From Ramlibacter sp. (GTDB lineage: Bacteria; Pseudomonadota; Gammaproteobacteria; Burkholderiales; Burkholderiaceae_C), in assembly GCF_028291745.1 (NCBI RefSeq), contig NZ_JAQGNQ010000123.1:1-56666 (forward strand): a stretch of 56,666 nucleotides of DNA, written 5' to 3'. The notes beneath the pieces were generated by a model that was not told the origin of the DNA, did not search any database, and saw nothing but the letters and a program-made list of their open reading frames with translations. Shown here one piece after another: positions 1-8,502 of the stretch (position 1 is its first letter; the number at the start of each line of letters is the position of its first letter). A program made the translations under genes and the position numbers.

Positions 1-1
1 G

Positions 2-1132
2 GACGCCGAGGCCATCCACCCCGGCTACGGTTTTCTCTCCGAGAACGCCGACTTCGCCGAGCGGGTGGAAAAGAGCGGCTTCCAGTTCATCGGCCCGACG
101 CCCGAATCGATCCGCATCATGGGCGACAAGGTGTCGGCCAAGCTGGCGATGATCAAGGCCGGCGTGCCCTGCGTGCCGGGCTCCGAAGGCGAGTTGCCGG
201 ACGATCCGGTGGTCATCAAGCGCATCGCCAAGGCCGTCGGCTACCCCGTCATCATCAAGGCGGCGGGCGGCGGTGGCGGGCGCGGCATGCGGGTGGTGCA
301 CACCGAGGCGGCCCTGGTCAACGCGGTGCAGATGACCAAGGCGGAGGCCGGTGCGGCCTTCAACAACCCGGCGGTGTACATGGAGAAGTTCCTCCAGAAC
401 CCGCGCCACATCGAAATCCAGATCCTGGCCGACAAGCACAAGAACGCGGTCTACCTGGGCGAGCGCGACTGCTCCATGCAGCGGCGCCACCAGAAGATCA
501 TCGAGGAGGCGCCGGCCCCGGGGATCCCGCGCAAGCTGATCGAGAAGATCGGCGAGCGCTGCGTGGCCGCCTGCAAGAAGATCGGTTATCGCGGCGCCGG
601 TACCTTCGAGTTCCTGTACGAGAACGGCGAGTTCTATTTCATCGAGATGAACACGCGGGTGCAGGTGGAGCATCCGGTGACGGAGCTGATCTCCGGCATC
701 GATATCGTCAAGACGCAGATCCGCGTCGCGGCCGGCGAGAAGCTGCCCTTCAAGCAGGGCGACATCGTGCTGCGCGGGCATTCGATCGAGTGCCGTGTGA
801 ACGCCGAGGACCCGTACACCTTCGTGCCCTCGCCGGGGCGCATCACGCTGTGGCACCAGCCGGGCGGGCCGGGCGTGCGCGTGGACTCGCACGTCTACAA
901 CAACTACTTCGTGCCGCCCAACTACGACTCCATGATCGGCAAGATCATCGTCCACGGCGACACGCGCGAGCAGGCCCTGGCCCGCATGCGCGGCGCCCTG
1001 GGCGAGACGGTGGTGGAGGGCATCAAGACCAACATCCCGCTGCACCGCGAGCTGATGGTCGATGCCAAGTTCATGGCCGGCGGCACCAACATCCACTATC
1101 TCGAAGAGTGGCTGTCGCACCATAAGCGCTGA
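2..1132 (+). CDS. accC: Acetyl-CoA carboxylase biotin carboxylase subunit (5' end outside window)
   Basis: Biotin carboxylase carries out ATP-dependent carboxylation of the biotin on AccB, the first half-reaction of malonyl-CoA synthesis in the cytoplasm. The reading frame is already open at base 2 and gives 376 residues before TGA; compared with the usual ~449-residue enzyme about 73 N-terminal residues are missing. Visible marks are [10 protein letters not shown] near the left edge, the ATP-grasp glycine loop [10 protein letters not shown] (about base 265-295), and the catalytic/metal strip [14 protein letters not shown] (about 646-687). accB would be expected just upstream, outside the window. 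prmA follows 87 bp later on the same strand, a common neighbour in Comamonadaceae. Identification is secure; only the start is unseen. Confidence 0.97.
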   Translation, partial: DAEAIHPGYGFLSENADFAERVEKSGFQFIGPTPESIRIMGDKVSAKLAMIKAGVPCVPGSEGELPDDPVVIKRIAKAVGYPVIIKAAGGGGGRGMRVVHTEAALVNAVQMTKAEAGAAFNNPAVYMEKFLQNPRHIEIQILADKHKNAVYLGERDCSMQRRHQKIIEEAPAPGIPRKLIEKIGERCVAACKKIGYRGAGTFEFLYENGEFYFIEMNTRVQVEHPVTELISGIDIVKTQIRVAAGEKLPFKQGDIVLRGHSIECRVNAEDPYTFVPSPGRITLWHQPGGPGVRVDSHVYNNYFVPPNYDSMIGKIIVHGDTREQALARMRGALGETVVEGIKTNIPLHRELMVDAKFMAGGTNIHYLEEWLSHHKR

Positions 1133-1219
1133 ACATGGCCCCCAGTCTCCGCACTTCGTGTCGTCGCCACCCGCCGAGGGGGCGCAGGTCGCCTTCTTGC
1201 CGCCCGGCGGCCTGACCCG

Positions 1220-2101
1220 ATGTTCGAACTGCGCCTGCTGTGTCCGGAAGACCGCGTCGAGGCGGTGAGCGATGCGCTCGACGCCCTCGATGCGCTGAGC
1301 ATCTCGGTGGAAGACGCCGATGCGCAGACGCCGGCAGAGCAAGCCTTGTTCGGTGAGCCGGGCATGCCGCCGCCCAAGGAGGGGTGGCAGCGCTCCACCG
1401 TGATTGCGCTGTTCCACGAAGAGGCGCAGGCGCAGGAAGCGGCGCAGCTGCTGCCGCCGCAGGACTTCTTTGCCGATTGCCGGATCCTGGCGGTCAACGC
1501 CGTGCCCGACCAGGACTGGGTACGCCTTACGCAGTCGCAGTTCGAGCCGGTGGAGATCACGCCGACGTTCTGGATCGTGCCGACCTGGCATGAGCCGCCG
1601 GCCGCTGCGCGCGAGGTGATCCGCCTCGACCCGGGGCTGGCCTTCGGCACCGGCACGCATCCCACCACGCGCATGTGCCTGCGCTGGATCGCGCACCATG
1701 CGCCCGTGGGGCAGCGGGTGCTGGATTACGGCTGCGGCTCGGGCATCCTCGCCATCGGCGCGGCGAAGTTCGGGGCGAGCAGCGTGGACGCAGTCGACAT
1801 CGACGAAGCCGCGGTGCGGGCTACGCAAGCGAATGCGCAGGCCAACGGCGTGCAACTCGCGGCTGGCCTGCCCGATCGCGCCAGTGGCCAGTACCAGACC
1901 GTGCTGGCCAACATCCTCGCCACGCCGCTGAAGGTGCTGGCGCCGCTGCTGTGCGCGCACGTCGCTTCGGGCGGGCACCTGGTGCTCGCGGGCATCCTCG
2001 CGCGCCAGGCCGACGAACTGAAGGCAGCGTACGCGCCGTATTGCGGGCTGGAAGTCAGCGACGAAGAGGACGGCTGGATCCTCATGACCGCCCGCTTCTG
2101 A
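1220..2101 (+). CDS. prmA: Ribosomal protein L11 methyltransferase
   Basis: PrmA uses S-adenosylmethionine to trimethylate ribosomal protein L11. The 293-residue product has the family length and architecture: an N-terminal substrate-recognition half, the signature LDPGLAFGTGTHPTT (residues 137-151), then a class I methyltransferase core with the SAM-binding loop VLDYGCGSG (167-175) and a later LANILATPL strip matching the N-I/LP-type motif region. The ATG at 1220 gives the expected start MFELRL. It sits 87 bp after accC and 25 bp before the DUF3426 gene, so the three probably share transcripts. Nothing in it looks unusual. Confidence 0.97.
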   Translation: MFELRLLCPEDRVEAVSDALDALDALSISVEDADAQTPAEQALFGEPGMPPPKEGWQRSTVIALFHEEAQAQEAAQLLPPQDFFADCRILAVNAVPDQDWVRLTQSQFEPVEITPTFWIVPTWHEPPAAAREVIRLDPGLAFGTGTHPTTRMCLRWIAHHAPVGQRVLDYGCGSGILAIGAAKFGASSVDAVDIDEAAVRATQANAQANGVQLAAGLPDRASGQYQTVLANILATPLKVLAPLLCAHVASGGHLVLAGILARQADELKAAYAPYCGLEVSDEEDGWILMTARF

Positions 2102-2126
2102 GCGCGCTCTCTACAATCGCGGGCTC

Positions 2127-3197
2127 ATGAGCCTGATCACCAGCTGCCCTGCCTGCGGCACGATGTTCCGCGTGGTCCCGGACCAGCTGAAGATCTCCGA
2201 AGGCTGGGTGCGCTGCGGCCATTGCAGCGAGATCTTCGACGCGACCGCGCACCTGAGCGACGAGTCGATCCTGGCCGAACCCGCCACCGCGCAGGCCGCC
2301 GCCCGCCCACCGGACCCGCCCGCTCGGGTGGCGGCTCCGCCGCCGGTGCCCGAAGCAACGCCCCGCGGGGTCGCCCCGCCGGCCATGCCTGAGCGGCCGA
2401 CGGCATCCGGCGAACTCGCCGGCCAGCCGGTGACTCCGCCGCTGCGCCGTCCCGAGCGCCCGCGCGCCGCACCGGCGCCGGCCCCCGCGCCCGAACCCTC
2501 GGTCTTCTTCGGCGACAGCCAGGCGCTGGAGCCCTCGCCGCTGGACAGCCCGTTCGTGTTTCGCCGCTCCGACCTGGTGTTGCCGGACGACTCCTCGGTG
2601 CTGCCAGCCGAGCCGCTGGAGGATCGCCGTCCGCACGACGAGGACGAACACGACGAGGCCGCTGCCGCCGTCGTGGCGAACGTTTCGTTCGTGCGGCAGG
2701 GGCGACGCCGTGCCTTCTGGCGCCGGCCGCTGGTGCGCATCGCGCTGGCGTTCGGCAGCCTGCTGCTGGCCGCACTGCTGGTGCTGCAACTCGCGTGGCA
2801 GGACCGCGACCGGCTCGCGCTCGCCGAGCCCGCCCTGCGGCCCGCGCTGGAGCGGATGTGTGACGTGCTGCAATGCACGCTGGGGCCGCCGCGCCGGATC
2901 GAAGCGATCGTCATCGAGAGCTCCGGCTTCAATCGGCTGCGCAACGACACCTATCGCCTCGCCTTCACGCTGCGCAATTCGGCCGCCGTGCAGGTGGCGG
3001 TGCCGGCGCTGGAGCTGACCGTGACCGATGCGCAGGACCAGGCCGTCGCGCGCCGCGTGCTGACGCCTGCGGAGCTGGGCGCACCCGGCGAGGCCATCCC
3101 GGCCGGCAGCGAATGGGCACGCTCGCTTGGCGTCGTGCTCACGATGCCGGGCAGCGCGCGCGTCGCGGGCTACCGCCTGCTTGCCTTCTATCCCTGA
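2127..3197 (+). CDS. Zinc-ribbon, DUF3426-domain inner-membrane protein
   Basis: The 356-residue protein begins with a MJ0042-type zinc ribbon: cysteines at residues 7, 10, 30 and 33 in two CxxC pairs. A long Pro/Ala-rich, acidic linker (about 45-190) follows, then one transmembrane helix (about 204-224) and a C-terminal DUF3426 domain (about 230-356) predicted to lie in the periplasm. Proteins of this build are common next to prmA in Burkholderiales, but their function is not known to me. The zinc ribbon facing the cytoplasm and a FxxLxxG-like outer domain suggest a sensing or envelope role; that is inference only. The start ATG at 2127 is only 25 bp after prmA. Confidence 0.88.
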   Translation: MSLITSCPACGTMFRVVPDQLKISEGWVRCGHCSEIFDATAHLSDESILAEPATAQAAARPPDPPARVAAPPPVPEATPRGVAPPAMPERPTASGELAGQPVTPPLRRPERPRAAPAPAPAPEPSVFFGDSQALEPSPLDSPFVFRRSDLVLPDDSSVLPAEPLEDRRPHDEDEHDEAAAAVVANVSFVRQGRRRAFWRRPLVRIALAFGSLLLAALLVLQLAWQDRDRLALAEPALRPALERMCDVLQCTLGPPRRIEAIVIESSGFNRLRNDTYRLAFTLRNSAAVQVAVPALELTVTDAQDQAVARRVLTPAELGAPGEAIPAGSEWARSLGVVLTMPGSARVAGYRLLAFYP

Positions 3198-3214
3198 ACC
3201 CCACGAAAGACACC

Positions 3215-4111
3215 ATGGCCGCCGTCATCTGCGGATCCCTCGCCTTCGACACCATCATGGGCTTCGAAGGCCGCTTCGCCGAGCAGATCCTGCCGGACCA
3301 GCTGCACATCCTGAACGTGTCCTTCCTGGTGCCCAGCCTGCGGCGCGACTTCGGTGGTTGCGCCGGCAACATTTCGTATGCGCTGAAGCTGCTCGGAGGC
3401 ACGCCGCTGCCCATGGGCGCGGTCGGCAGCGATGGCGGCGACTACCTGCAGCGTTTCGCCGACCTGGGCATCAGCACCGAGTTCGTGCTGCCGGTGGACG
3501 ACACGTACACCGCGCAGGCGATGATCATGACGGACCGCGACAACAACCAGATCACGGCCTTCCACCCCGGGGCGATGATGCAGGCGCACCGCACGCAAGT
3601 GCATGCCCGGGCGGACATCAAGTTGGGGATGATCTCCCCCGACGGCCGCGACGCGATGCTGCAGCACGCGCAGCAGTTCAAGGCGGCGGGCATCCCCTTC
3701 GTGTTCGATCCGGGCCAGGGGCTGCCGATGTTCGACGGCCCCGAGCTCGCCCGCTTCATCGAGCTGGCGACCTGGGTCACGGTCAACGACTACGAAGGCA
3801 AGATGCTGAGCGAGCGCACCGGCTGGAGCAGTGCGGAGATCTCGCGGCGCGTCGATGGCCTGGTCGTCACGCTGGGCGGCGACGGCTGCGAGGTGTGGGT
3901 GAACGGCGAGGTGAGCCTGGTGCCGTCCGAACGGCCGGCGGCCATCGTCGATCCCACCGGCTGCGGGGATGCCTGGCGCGGTGCGCTGCTGCACGGACTG
4001 GAGCAGGGCTGGACGCTGGCGCGCTGCGCCCGCCTGGGCAACCAGGTCGGCGCGATCAAGATCGCGAGCAGAGGGCCGCAGAACTACACGCTCGAGGGCT
4101 TGCAACGCTAG
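3215..4111 (+). CDS. PfkB-family carbohydrate/nucleoside kinase
   Basis: A 298-residue PfkB (ribokinase-fold) kinase transferring ATP phosphate to a sugar or nucleoside. It has the N-terminal GGCAGNISYALKLLG strip (PfkB motif 1 region) and the C-terminal DPTGCGDAWRG motif at residues 246-256, where Asp252 is the expected catalytic base; the usual form is DTxGAGD, so Cys250 replaces Ala, as seen in some betaproteobacterial members. I chose ATG 3215 because the longer open frame upstream overlaps the DUF3426 gene. The substrate cannot be read from the sequence: adenosine kinase-like and sugar kinase annotations are both used for this subgroup. It is the last gene of the accC-prmA run and is followed by a palindromic repeat. 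Confidence 0.9.
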   Translation: MAAVICGSLAFDTIMGFEGRFAEQILPDQLHILNVSFLVPSLRRDFGGCAGNISYALKLLGGTPLPMGAVGSDGGDYLQRFADLGISTEFVLPVDDTYTAQAMIMTDRDNNQITAFHPGAMMQAHRTQVHARADIKLGMISPDGRDAMLQHAQQFKAAGIPFVFDPGQGLPMFDGPELARFIELATWVTVNDYEGKMLSERTGWSSAEISRRVDGLVVTLGGDGCEVWVNGEVSLVPSERPAAIVDPTGCGDAWRGALLHGLEQGWTLARCARLGNQVGAIKIASRGPQNYTLEGLQR

Positions 4112-4117
4112 CAGCCC

Positions 4118-4212
4118 TGTCATTCCGGGCGCGATGTCATCCCGGGCTTGACCCGGGATCCACGCGGCAGTCGAACAAGCGCCGTCTGGATGGCGGGTCG
4201 AGCCCGCAATGA
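4118..4212. repeat. REP-like palindromic intergenic element
   Basis: The gap between the convergent PfkB and SDR genes holds a ~95-bp element bounded by GTCATT and AATGAC. Inside it is the perfect hairpin ATCCCGGG-CTTGA-CCCGGGAT (4139-4159) and, nearer the right end, GGCGGGTCGAGCCCGC. The shape, sequence style and position between two 3' ends are those of dispersed REP/BIME-type elements seen in many alpha- and betaproteobacteria. It may also act as a transcription barrier for both genes. Confidence 0.7.
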
Positions 4213-4227
4213 CCTGCGCTTTTCCCG

Positions 4228-5004
4228 TCACCGCGCGATCGTCACTCCCCCGTCCACGACGATCGTCTCGCCGACCACATAGTCTCCCGCCCGCGATGCG
4301 AGATAGATCGCCGCGCCCGCCATGTCCTCGAGTTCGCCCACACGGCCGACGGGAACGCGTTGCGCCACCTCGTCGCCGTGGTCGCGCGCCTCCTTGTTCA
4401 TCTCGCTCGGGAAGGGGCCGGGCGCGATCCCGTTGACCACGATGTGGTCCTGCGCCAGCCGCAACGCCATGCGTTTGGTCAAATGGATCAGGCCGGCCTT
4501 GCTGGCGCTGTACGAGTACGTCTCCCAGCGATTCACCGAGATGCCGTCGATCGATGCGATGTTGATCACCTTGGCCGGCCGCTCGGGCCGGGCGCCGCGC
4601 TTGAGGCTCTCGTGCAGCGCCTGCGTGAGGAAGAAAGGCGCCTTCATGTTCAGGTCCACCACCTTGTCCCAGCCTGCCTCGGAAAAGGTGTCGAACTCTT
4701 CGCCCCAGGCCGCGCCGGCGTTGTTCACCAGGATGTGCAGCGCGCCCTCGCGCCGCGCGATCTCCGCCGCCAGGCTGCGCGCGCCCTCGACCGAGGACAC
4801 GTCGAACGCCAGCGCCGTGCACGGGCCTATGGCCGACAGTTCGGCCGCCGCCGCCTCGCAAGCCGGCGCCTTGCGGGCCGTGAGATAGACCTTCGCGCCC
4901 TGGTGCAGCAGGCCGGTGGCGATCATGCGGCCGATGCCGCGCGAGCCGCCGGTGACCAGGGCAACGCGCCCCTCTAGGGAAAACAGGTCTTTGAGCATGG
5001 CCAC
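4228..5004 (-). CDS. SDR-family NAD(P)-dependent oxidoreductase (RhlG/FabG-like)
   Basis: A 258-residue classical short-chain dehydrogenase. The cofactor loop TGGSRGIG lies at residues 18-25, NNAG at 94-97, the catalytic Ser at 151, and YSASK gives Tyr165 and Lys169. The C-terminal GPFPSEMNKEA strip, in place of the usual PGxxxT, recalls RhlG and gluconate 5-dehydrogenase-like members, which reduce beta-keto acyl or keto-sugar substrates; the true substrate is not readable. The preceding sequence gives AAGGAG just before the ATG complement at 5002-5004. It stands alone between the REP-like element and the divergent MBL-fold gene, so it is likely a single-gene unit. Confidence 0.9.
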   Translation of the reverse strand: MAMLKDLFSLEGRVALVTGGSRGIGRMIATGLLHQGAKVYLTARKAPACEAAAAELSAIGPCTALAFDVSSVEGARSLAAEIARREGALHILVNNAGAAWGEEFDTFSEAGWDKVVDLNMKAPFFLTQALHESLKRGARPERPAKVINIASIDGISVNRWETYSYSASKAGLIHLTKRMALRLAQDHIVVNGIAPGPFPSEMNKEARDHGDEVAQRVPVGRVGELEDMAGAAIYLASRAGDYVVGETIVVDGGVTIAR

Positions 5005-5112
5005 TCCTTTTGCATAGTGTCAGCCTAGCTTCATTGCGCGCGACTTCCAATCACCTGAATGACAGCCAGCGGCTGCTGCCTCGCGCGCGGCGCTGCTGGC
5101 CAGGAGGACTCC

Positions 5113-6549
5113 ATGCATCGTCGTGCCTTCGTTTCCCTTGCCGCCGCCCCCGTGCTCGCGGCCTGCGCCCACCGTGACGAGGCGGCCGCCGCCCTGGCGC
5201 AGGCCGACCAGGCAATCGGTGCCAGCAGGCTCAACACGGTGCGGTTCACGGCCAGCGGCAGCGGCGCCACCTTCGGACAGGCCTTCCTGCCAGGCAACGA
5301 ATGGCCCCTGATCACCATCCCCAGCTTCGTGCGCGTGATGGATTACGAGAACGGCGCGATGCGCGAGGACTCCGTGCGGGTGCGCGCCGAGCCCAGCGGC
5401 GGCGGCGCGCTACCCCTCATGGGCCAGGGCGAACAGCGCGTCTCCGCGTGGGTGCGGGGCGACCGCGCCTGGAACGTGACCGGCACCACCGCGCAGGCCG
5501 CGCCGGTCGCCCTGGAGCAGCGCCTGCACGACCTGTGGACCACGCCGCACGGCGTCATCCGCGCCGCCATGCGCCGGCCCGCCACCCTGCGCATGCAGGA
5601 AGGCCTCAAGGTAGTGAGCTTCACCGAGCCAGGCCTGTACCGCGCCACCGTCTACATCGACCCCGACGGCCTGGTGCAGGGCGTCGAGTCGGTCATGCCC
5701 AATCCAGTCACCGGGGATACGCCGGTGACCGCGACCTATTCGGGCTGGAAGGATTGGGGCGGCGTGATGTTCCCCAGCCGCATCATCCAGATGGCCGGCG
5801 GCAATCCGGTGCTCGACGTGCGGGTGAAGGAGGTGCAGGGGAATGTGGCCGCCGGCATCGACGTGCCCGCGGAGGTGGCGGGCTTTCGCGAGAAGGTCGA
5901 CGTGCAGAAGGTGGCAGACGGCGTCTGGTTCTTCGGCGGCGGCTCCCACAACAGCGTGCTGGTGGAATTTGCCGACCACCTGATGCTGATCGAAAGCCCC
6001 CTGTACGACGGCCGGGCGCAGGCCGTGATCGCCCAGGCGCGCGAGCTGGTGCCGAACAAGCCGCTGCGCTACGTCGTCAACTCGCACCATCATTTCGATC
6101 ACGCCGGCGGCCTGCGCGCCGCGGCGGCGAGCGGCGCCACGCTGGTCGTCAGCGAGCTGGCGCGGCCCTGGTACGAGAAGACCTTTGCCACGGCGAACAC
6201 CGTGCACCCGGATGCTTTCGCGCAGGCGCGCCGCGCCGTCACGTTCGAGGGGGTCGACAAGCAGCGCATTTTCAGTGACGGCACGCGCACCGTGCACATG
6301 CAGTACATCGAGGACAGCCCGCACGCGCAGGGCTTCATGATGGCGTGGCTGCCCAGGGAGCGCCTGCTGGTCGAAGCCGACGCCTTCACGCCGCCGCCGC
6401 CGAACACGCCGCCGCCGACACGGCCCAGCCTGCTGAACCTCAACCTGCTCGACAACGTGCAGCGGCTTGGCTACAGCGTGGATCGCATCCTGCCGCTGCA
6501 TGGTCGGGTGGTGCCGTATGCGGATCTGCGCACCGCGGCACGGATGTGA
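5113..6549 (+). CDS. MBL-fold metallo-hydrolase, predicted lipoprotein
   Basis: The 478-residue product starts with a lipoprotein signal peptide (VLAAC, acylated Cys18), placing it in the envelope. The C-terminal half is a metallo-beta-lactamase fold with the di-zinc motif HHHFDH: His325, His327, Asp329, His330. A later EDSPHAQG strip and the terminal LPLHGR give further metal-ligand-like histidines, and Glu/Asp in LLVEADAF fit the bridging position. The N-terminal ~260 residues form an outer-membrane-lipoprotein-like region without a motif I recognise. ATG 5113 was chosen because AGGAGG sits 5 bp before it and because it starts the signal peptide exactly. The substrate is unknown; SoxH-like or quinoprotein-linked relatives are alternatives. 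Confidence 0.87.
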   Translation: MHRRAFVSLAAAPVLAACAHRDEAAAALAQADQAIGASRLNTVRFTASGSGATFGQAFLPGNEWPLITIPSFVRVMDYENGAMREDSVRVRAEPSGGGALPLMGQGEQRVSAWVRGDRAWNVTGTTAQAAPVALEQRLHDLWTTPHGVIRAAMRRPATLRMQEGLKVVSFTEPGLYRATVYIDPDGLVQGVESVMPNPVTGDTPVTATYSGWKDWGGVMFPSRIIQMAGGNPVLDVRVKEVQGNVAAGIDVPAEVAGFREKVDVQKVADGVWFFGGGSHNSVLVEFADHLMLIESPLYDGRAQAVIAQARELVPNKPLRYVVNSHHHFDHAGGLRAAAASGATLVVSELARPWYEKTFATANTVHPDAFAQARRAVTFEGVDKQRIFSDGTRTVHMQYIEDSPHAQGFMMAWLPRERLLVEADAFTPPPPNTPPPTRPSLLNLNLLDNVQRLGYSVDRILPLHGRVVPYADLRTAARM

Positions 6550-6613
6550 GTGGCGGCTAGCGGCTGCGGCAAGGTAGGCTGGGCTGCCCGCAGGGCACCC
6601 CAGCAGCGCCGCC

Positions 6614-7552
6614 TCAGGCCCGCGCCACCCTGCGCTCCCGCCACGCCAGGTATTCCCCGACGATGCCCTTGCGGAAGGCCAGCACGCACAGCACGAAGAT
6701 GCCGCCGATGATCACGGTCACCCAGGAGCCGACGCGATCGGACAGCACGTCCTGCAGCGTGACCACGACGCCCGCACCCACGACCGGCCCGAGGAAGGTA
6801 CCGGCGCCACCCAGCAGCGTCATCAGGATCACCTCGCCGGAGGTCGCCTGCAGCACGTCGGTCAGCGTCGCGAACCCGAGCACCAGCGCCTTCAGCGCGC
6901 CAGCCAGGCCGGCGATGGTGGCCGAGAGCACGAACACCAGCAGCTTGTAGCGGTCGACGTCGTAACCGAGCGAAATCGCGCGCGGTTCGTTCTCACGGAT
7001 CGCCTTGAGCACCTGGCCGAAGGGCGAAGACACGATGCGGCGGATCGCGAGAAACACCGCGACGAACAGCGCGAACACGAAGTAGTACATCGCCAGGTCG
7101 CTGCGCAGCGGGACCACCCCGAGCAGCGTGCCGCGCGGCACGCCCTGCAGCCCGTTTTCGCCGCCCGTGAGCGGTGCCTGCAGGCAGATGAAGTAGATCA
7201 ATTGGCCCAGGGCCAGCGTGATCATGGCGAAGTAGATGCCCGAGCGGCGGATCGCCAGCAGGCCGATGGCCAGTCCGCCCAGCATCGCCACCAGCATGCC
7301 GCCGACGATTGCGGGGACCGTGTTCCAGTGCAGTGCGGTGACCAGCCAGCTGACCGTGTACGCCCCCAGCCCGAAGTAGGCGGCATGGCCGAAGGAGAGC
7401 ATGCCGCCGAATCCGAGCAGCAGGTTGAACGCGCAGGCGAAGATCGCGAACGCGTACAGCGTCATCAGGTAGACGGGATAGATGTTCAGCCAGGGCGCAA
7501 CCAGGCCGATCAGCACCAGCACGACGTAGAAGCCAAGAAGGGAACGCTTCAT
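6614..7552 (-). CDS. livM: Branched-chain amino-acid-type ABC transporter permease LivM
   Basis: A 312-residue, strongly hydrophobic permease with about eight to nine membrane segments and the LivM landmarks: GFGGMLSFGHAAYFGLGAY near residue 48-66 and the cytoplasmic EAA-like loop RENEPRAISLGYDVDRYK near 185-202 that contacts the ATPases. With LivH it forms the inner-membrane channel of a HAAT-family importer. It is the last gene of the minus-strand order livG-livF-livK-livH-livM and starts 6 bp after livH ends. The true cargo could be branched-chain amino acids, an aromatic acid or an amide; HAAT systems in this order vary widely. Confidence 0.95.
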   Translation of the reverse strand: MKRSLLGFYVVLVLIGLVAPWLNIYPVYLMTLYAFAIFACAFNLLLGFGGMLSFGHAAYFGLGAYTVSWLVTALHWNTVPAIVGGMLVAMLGGLAIGLLAIRRSGIYFAMITLALGQLIYFICLQAPLTGGENGLQGVPRGTLLGVVPLRSDLAMYYFVFALFVAVFLAIRRIVSSPFGQVLKAIRENEPRAISLGYDVDRYKLLVFVLSATIAGLAGALKALVLGFATLTDVLQATSGEVILMTLLGGAGTFLGPVVGAGVVVTLQDVLSDRVGSWVTVIIGGIFVLCVLAFRKGIVGEYLAWRERRVARA

Positions 7553-7558
7553 CGCCGG

Positions 7559-8443
7559 TTACTCCCGCCCGAACAGCCCGGCGGGCCGCAGCACCAGCAC
7601 GATGGCCATGATCACGAACACCACGATGTTGGAAGCTTCCGGGTAGATCACCTTGGTGAAGCCTTCGACCATCCCGAGCACCAGCCCGCTGACGATCGCG
7701 CCGAGGATCGAGCCCATGCCGCCGATCACCACGACCGCGAACACGACGACCACCACGGACGTCCCCATGAGCGGAGAGACCTGGATCACCGGCGCCGACA
7801 GCACGCCGGCCAGCGCCGCGAGGCCGACCCCCGCGCCGTAGGTGAGCATCACGATGATCGGCACGTTGATGCCGAAGGACTGCACCAGCCGCGGGTTCTC
7901 GGTGGCCGCGCGCAGCGTGGCGCCCAGGCGCGTGCGCTCGATCGTGAACCAGGTGACGAAGCAGATCACCAGCGAGGCGACGATCACCCAGGCACGGTAC
8001 ACCGGCAGGATCATGAAGCCGAGGTTGAGCACGCCTTGCAGCGCGTCCGGCACCGGATAGGTCGTGCCACTGGCGCCGAAGCGATAGCGCATGACGCCCT
8101 CGAAGATCAGCGCCAGGCCGAAGGTAAGCAGCAGGCCGTACAGCGGATCGAGCTTGTACAGGTGCCGCAGCAGCAGGCGCTCCAGCACGATGCCGAAGGC
8201 GCCGACCACGAGGGGTGACAGCACCAGCGCCACCCAGTAATTGATGCCGAACGCGTCCAGCCCGATCAGCGCCGCGAAGGCCCCGAGCATGTAGAAGGCG
8301 CCGTGGGCGAAGTTGACGACACCCAGCAGACCGAAGATCACCGCCAGGCCCAGGCTGAGCATGGCGTAGAAGGAGCCGTTCACCAGGCCCAGCATCAGCT
8401 GGCCGAGGATCACGGGAATGGGGTAGCCGAAGATTTCGGTCAT
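7559..8443 (-). CDS. livH: Branched-chain amino-acid-type ABC transporter permease LivH
   Basis: A 294-residue permease with the LivH landmarks GLVNGSFYAMLSLGLAVIF near the N-terminus, VNFAHGAFYMLGAF, and the loop RTRLGATLRAATENPRL that meets the ATP-binding subunits. It pairs with LivM in the inner membrane. I chose the ATG at 8441-8443, which gives the usual short N-terminus MTEIFGYPIP; the frame stays open 81 bp further upstream but that stretch runs through the intergenic hairpin. The gene lies 59 bp after livK with a strong hairpin in that gap, so its expression is probably lower than that of livK. Confidence 0.95.
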   Translation of the reverse strand: MTEIFGYPIPVILGQLMLGLVNGSFYAMLSLGLAVIFGLLGVVNFAHGAFYMLGAFAALIGLDAFGINYWVALVLSPLVVGAFGIVLERLLLRHLYKLDPLYGLLLTFGLALIFEGVMRYRFGASGTTYPVPDALQGVLNLGFMILPVYRAWVIVASLVICFVTWFTIERTRLGATLRAATENPRLVQSFGINVPIIVMLTYGAGVGLAALAGVLSAPVIQVSPLMGTSVVVVVFAVVVIGGMGSILGAIVSGLVLGMVEGFTKVIYPEASNIVVFVIMAIVLVLRPAGLFGRE

Positions 8444-8464
8444 GGGGCTCGCAAATGGAAAACT

Positions 8465-8493
8465 GGCGCGCGGCGGCCCGGCCGCCGCGCGCC
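8465..8493 (-). terminator. Perfect 14-bp GC hairpin between livK and livH
   Basis: The gap between livK and livH contains GGCGCGCGGCGGCC, one C, then the exact reverse complement: a perfect dyad of 29 bp made only of G and C. No T-run follows on the minus strand, so it is not a textbook intrinsic terminator. Placement after a binding-protein gene and before the permeases matches hairpins known to protect upstream mRNA or partly stop transcription (malE-malF type), raising receptor over channel. That role is inferred. Confidence 0.75.
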
Positions 8494-8502
8494 CTGCAGG
8501 CA

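Noticed and set aside
5059..5112. Longer N-terminus for the MBL-fold lipoprotein
   Set aside because: The upstream ATG would place residues before a clear signal peptide and ignore the AGGAGG just ahead of 5113.
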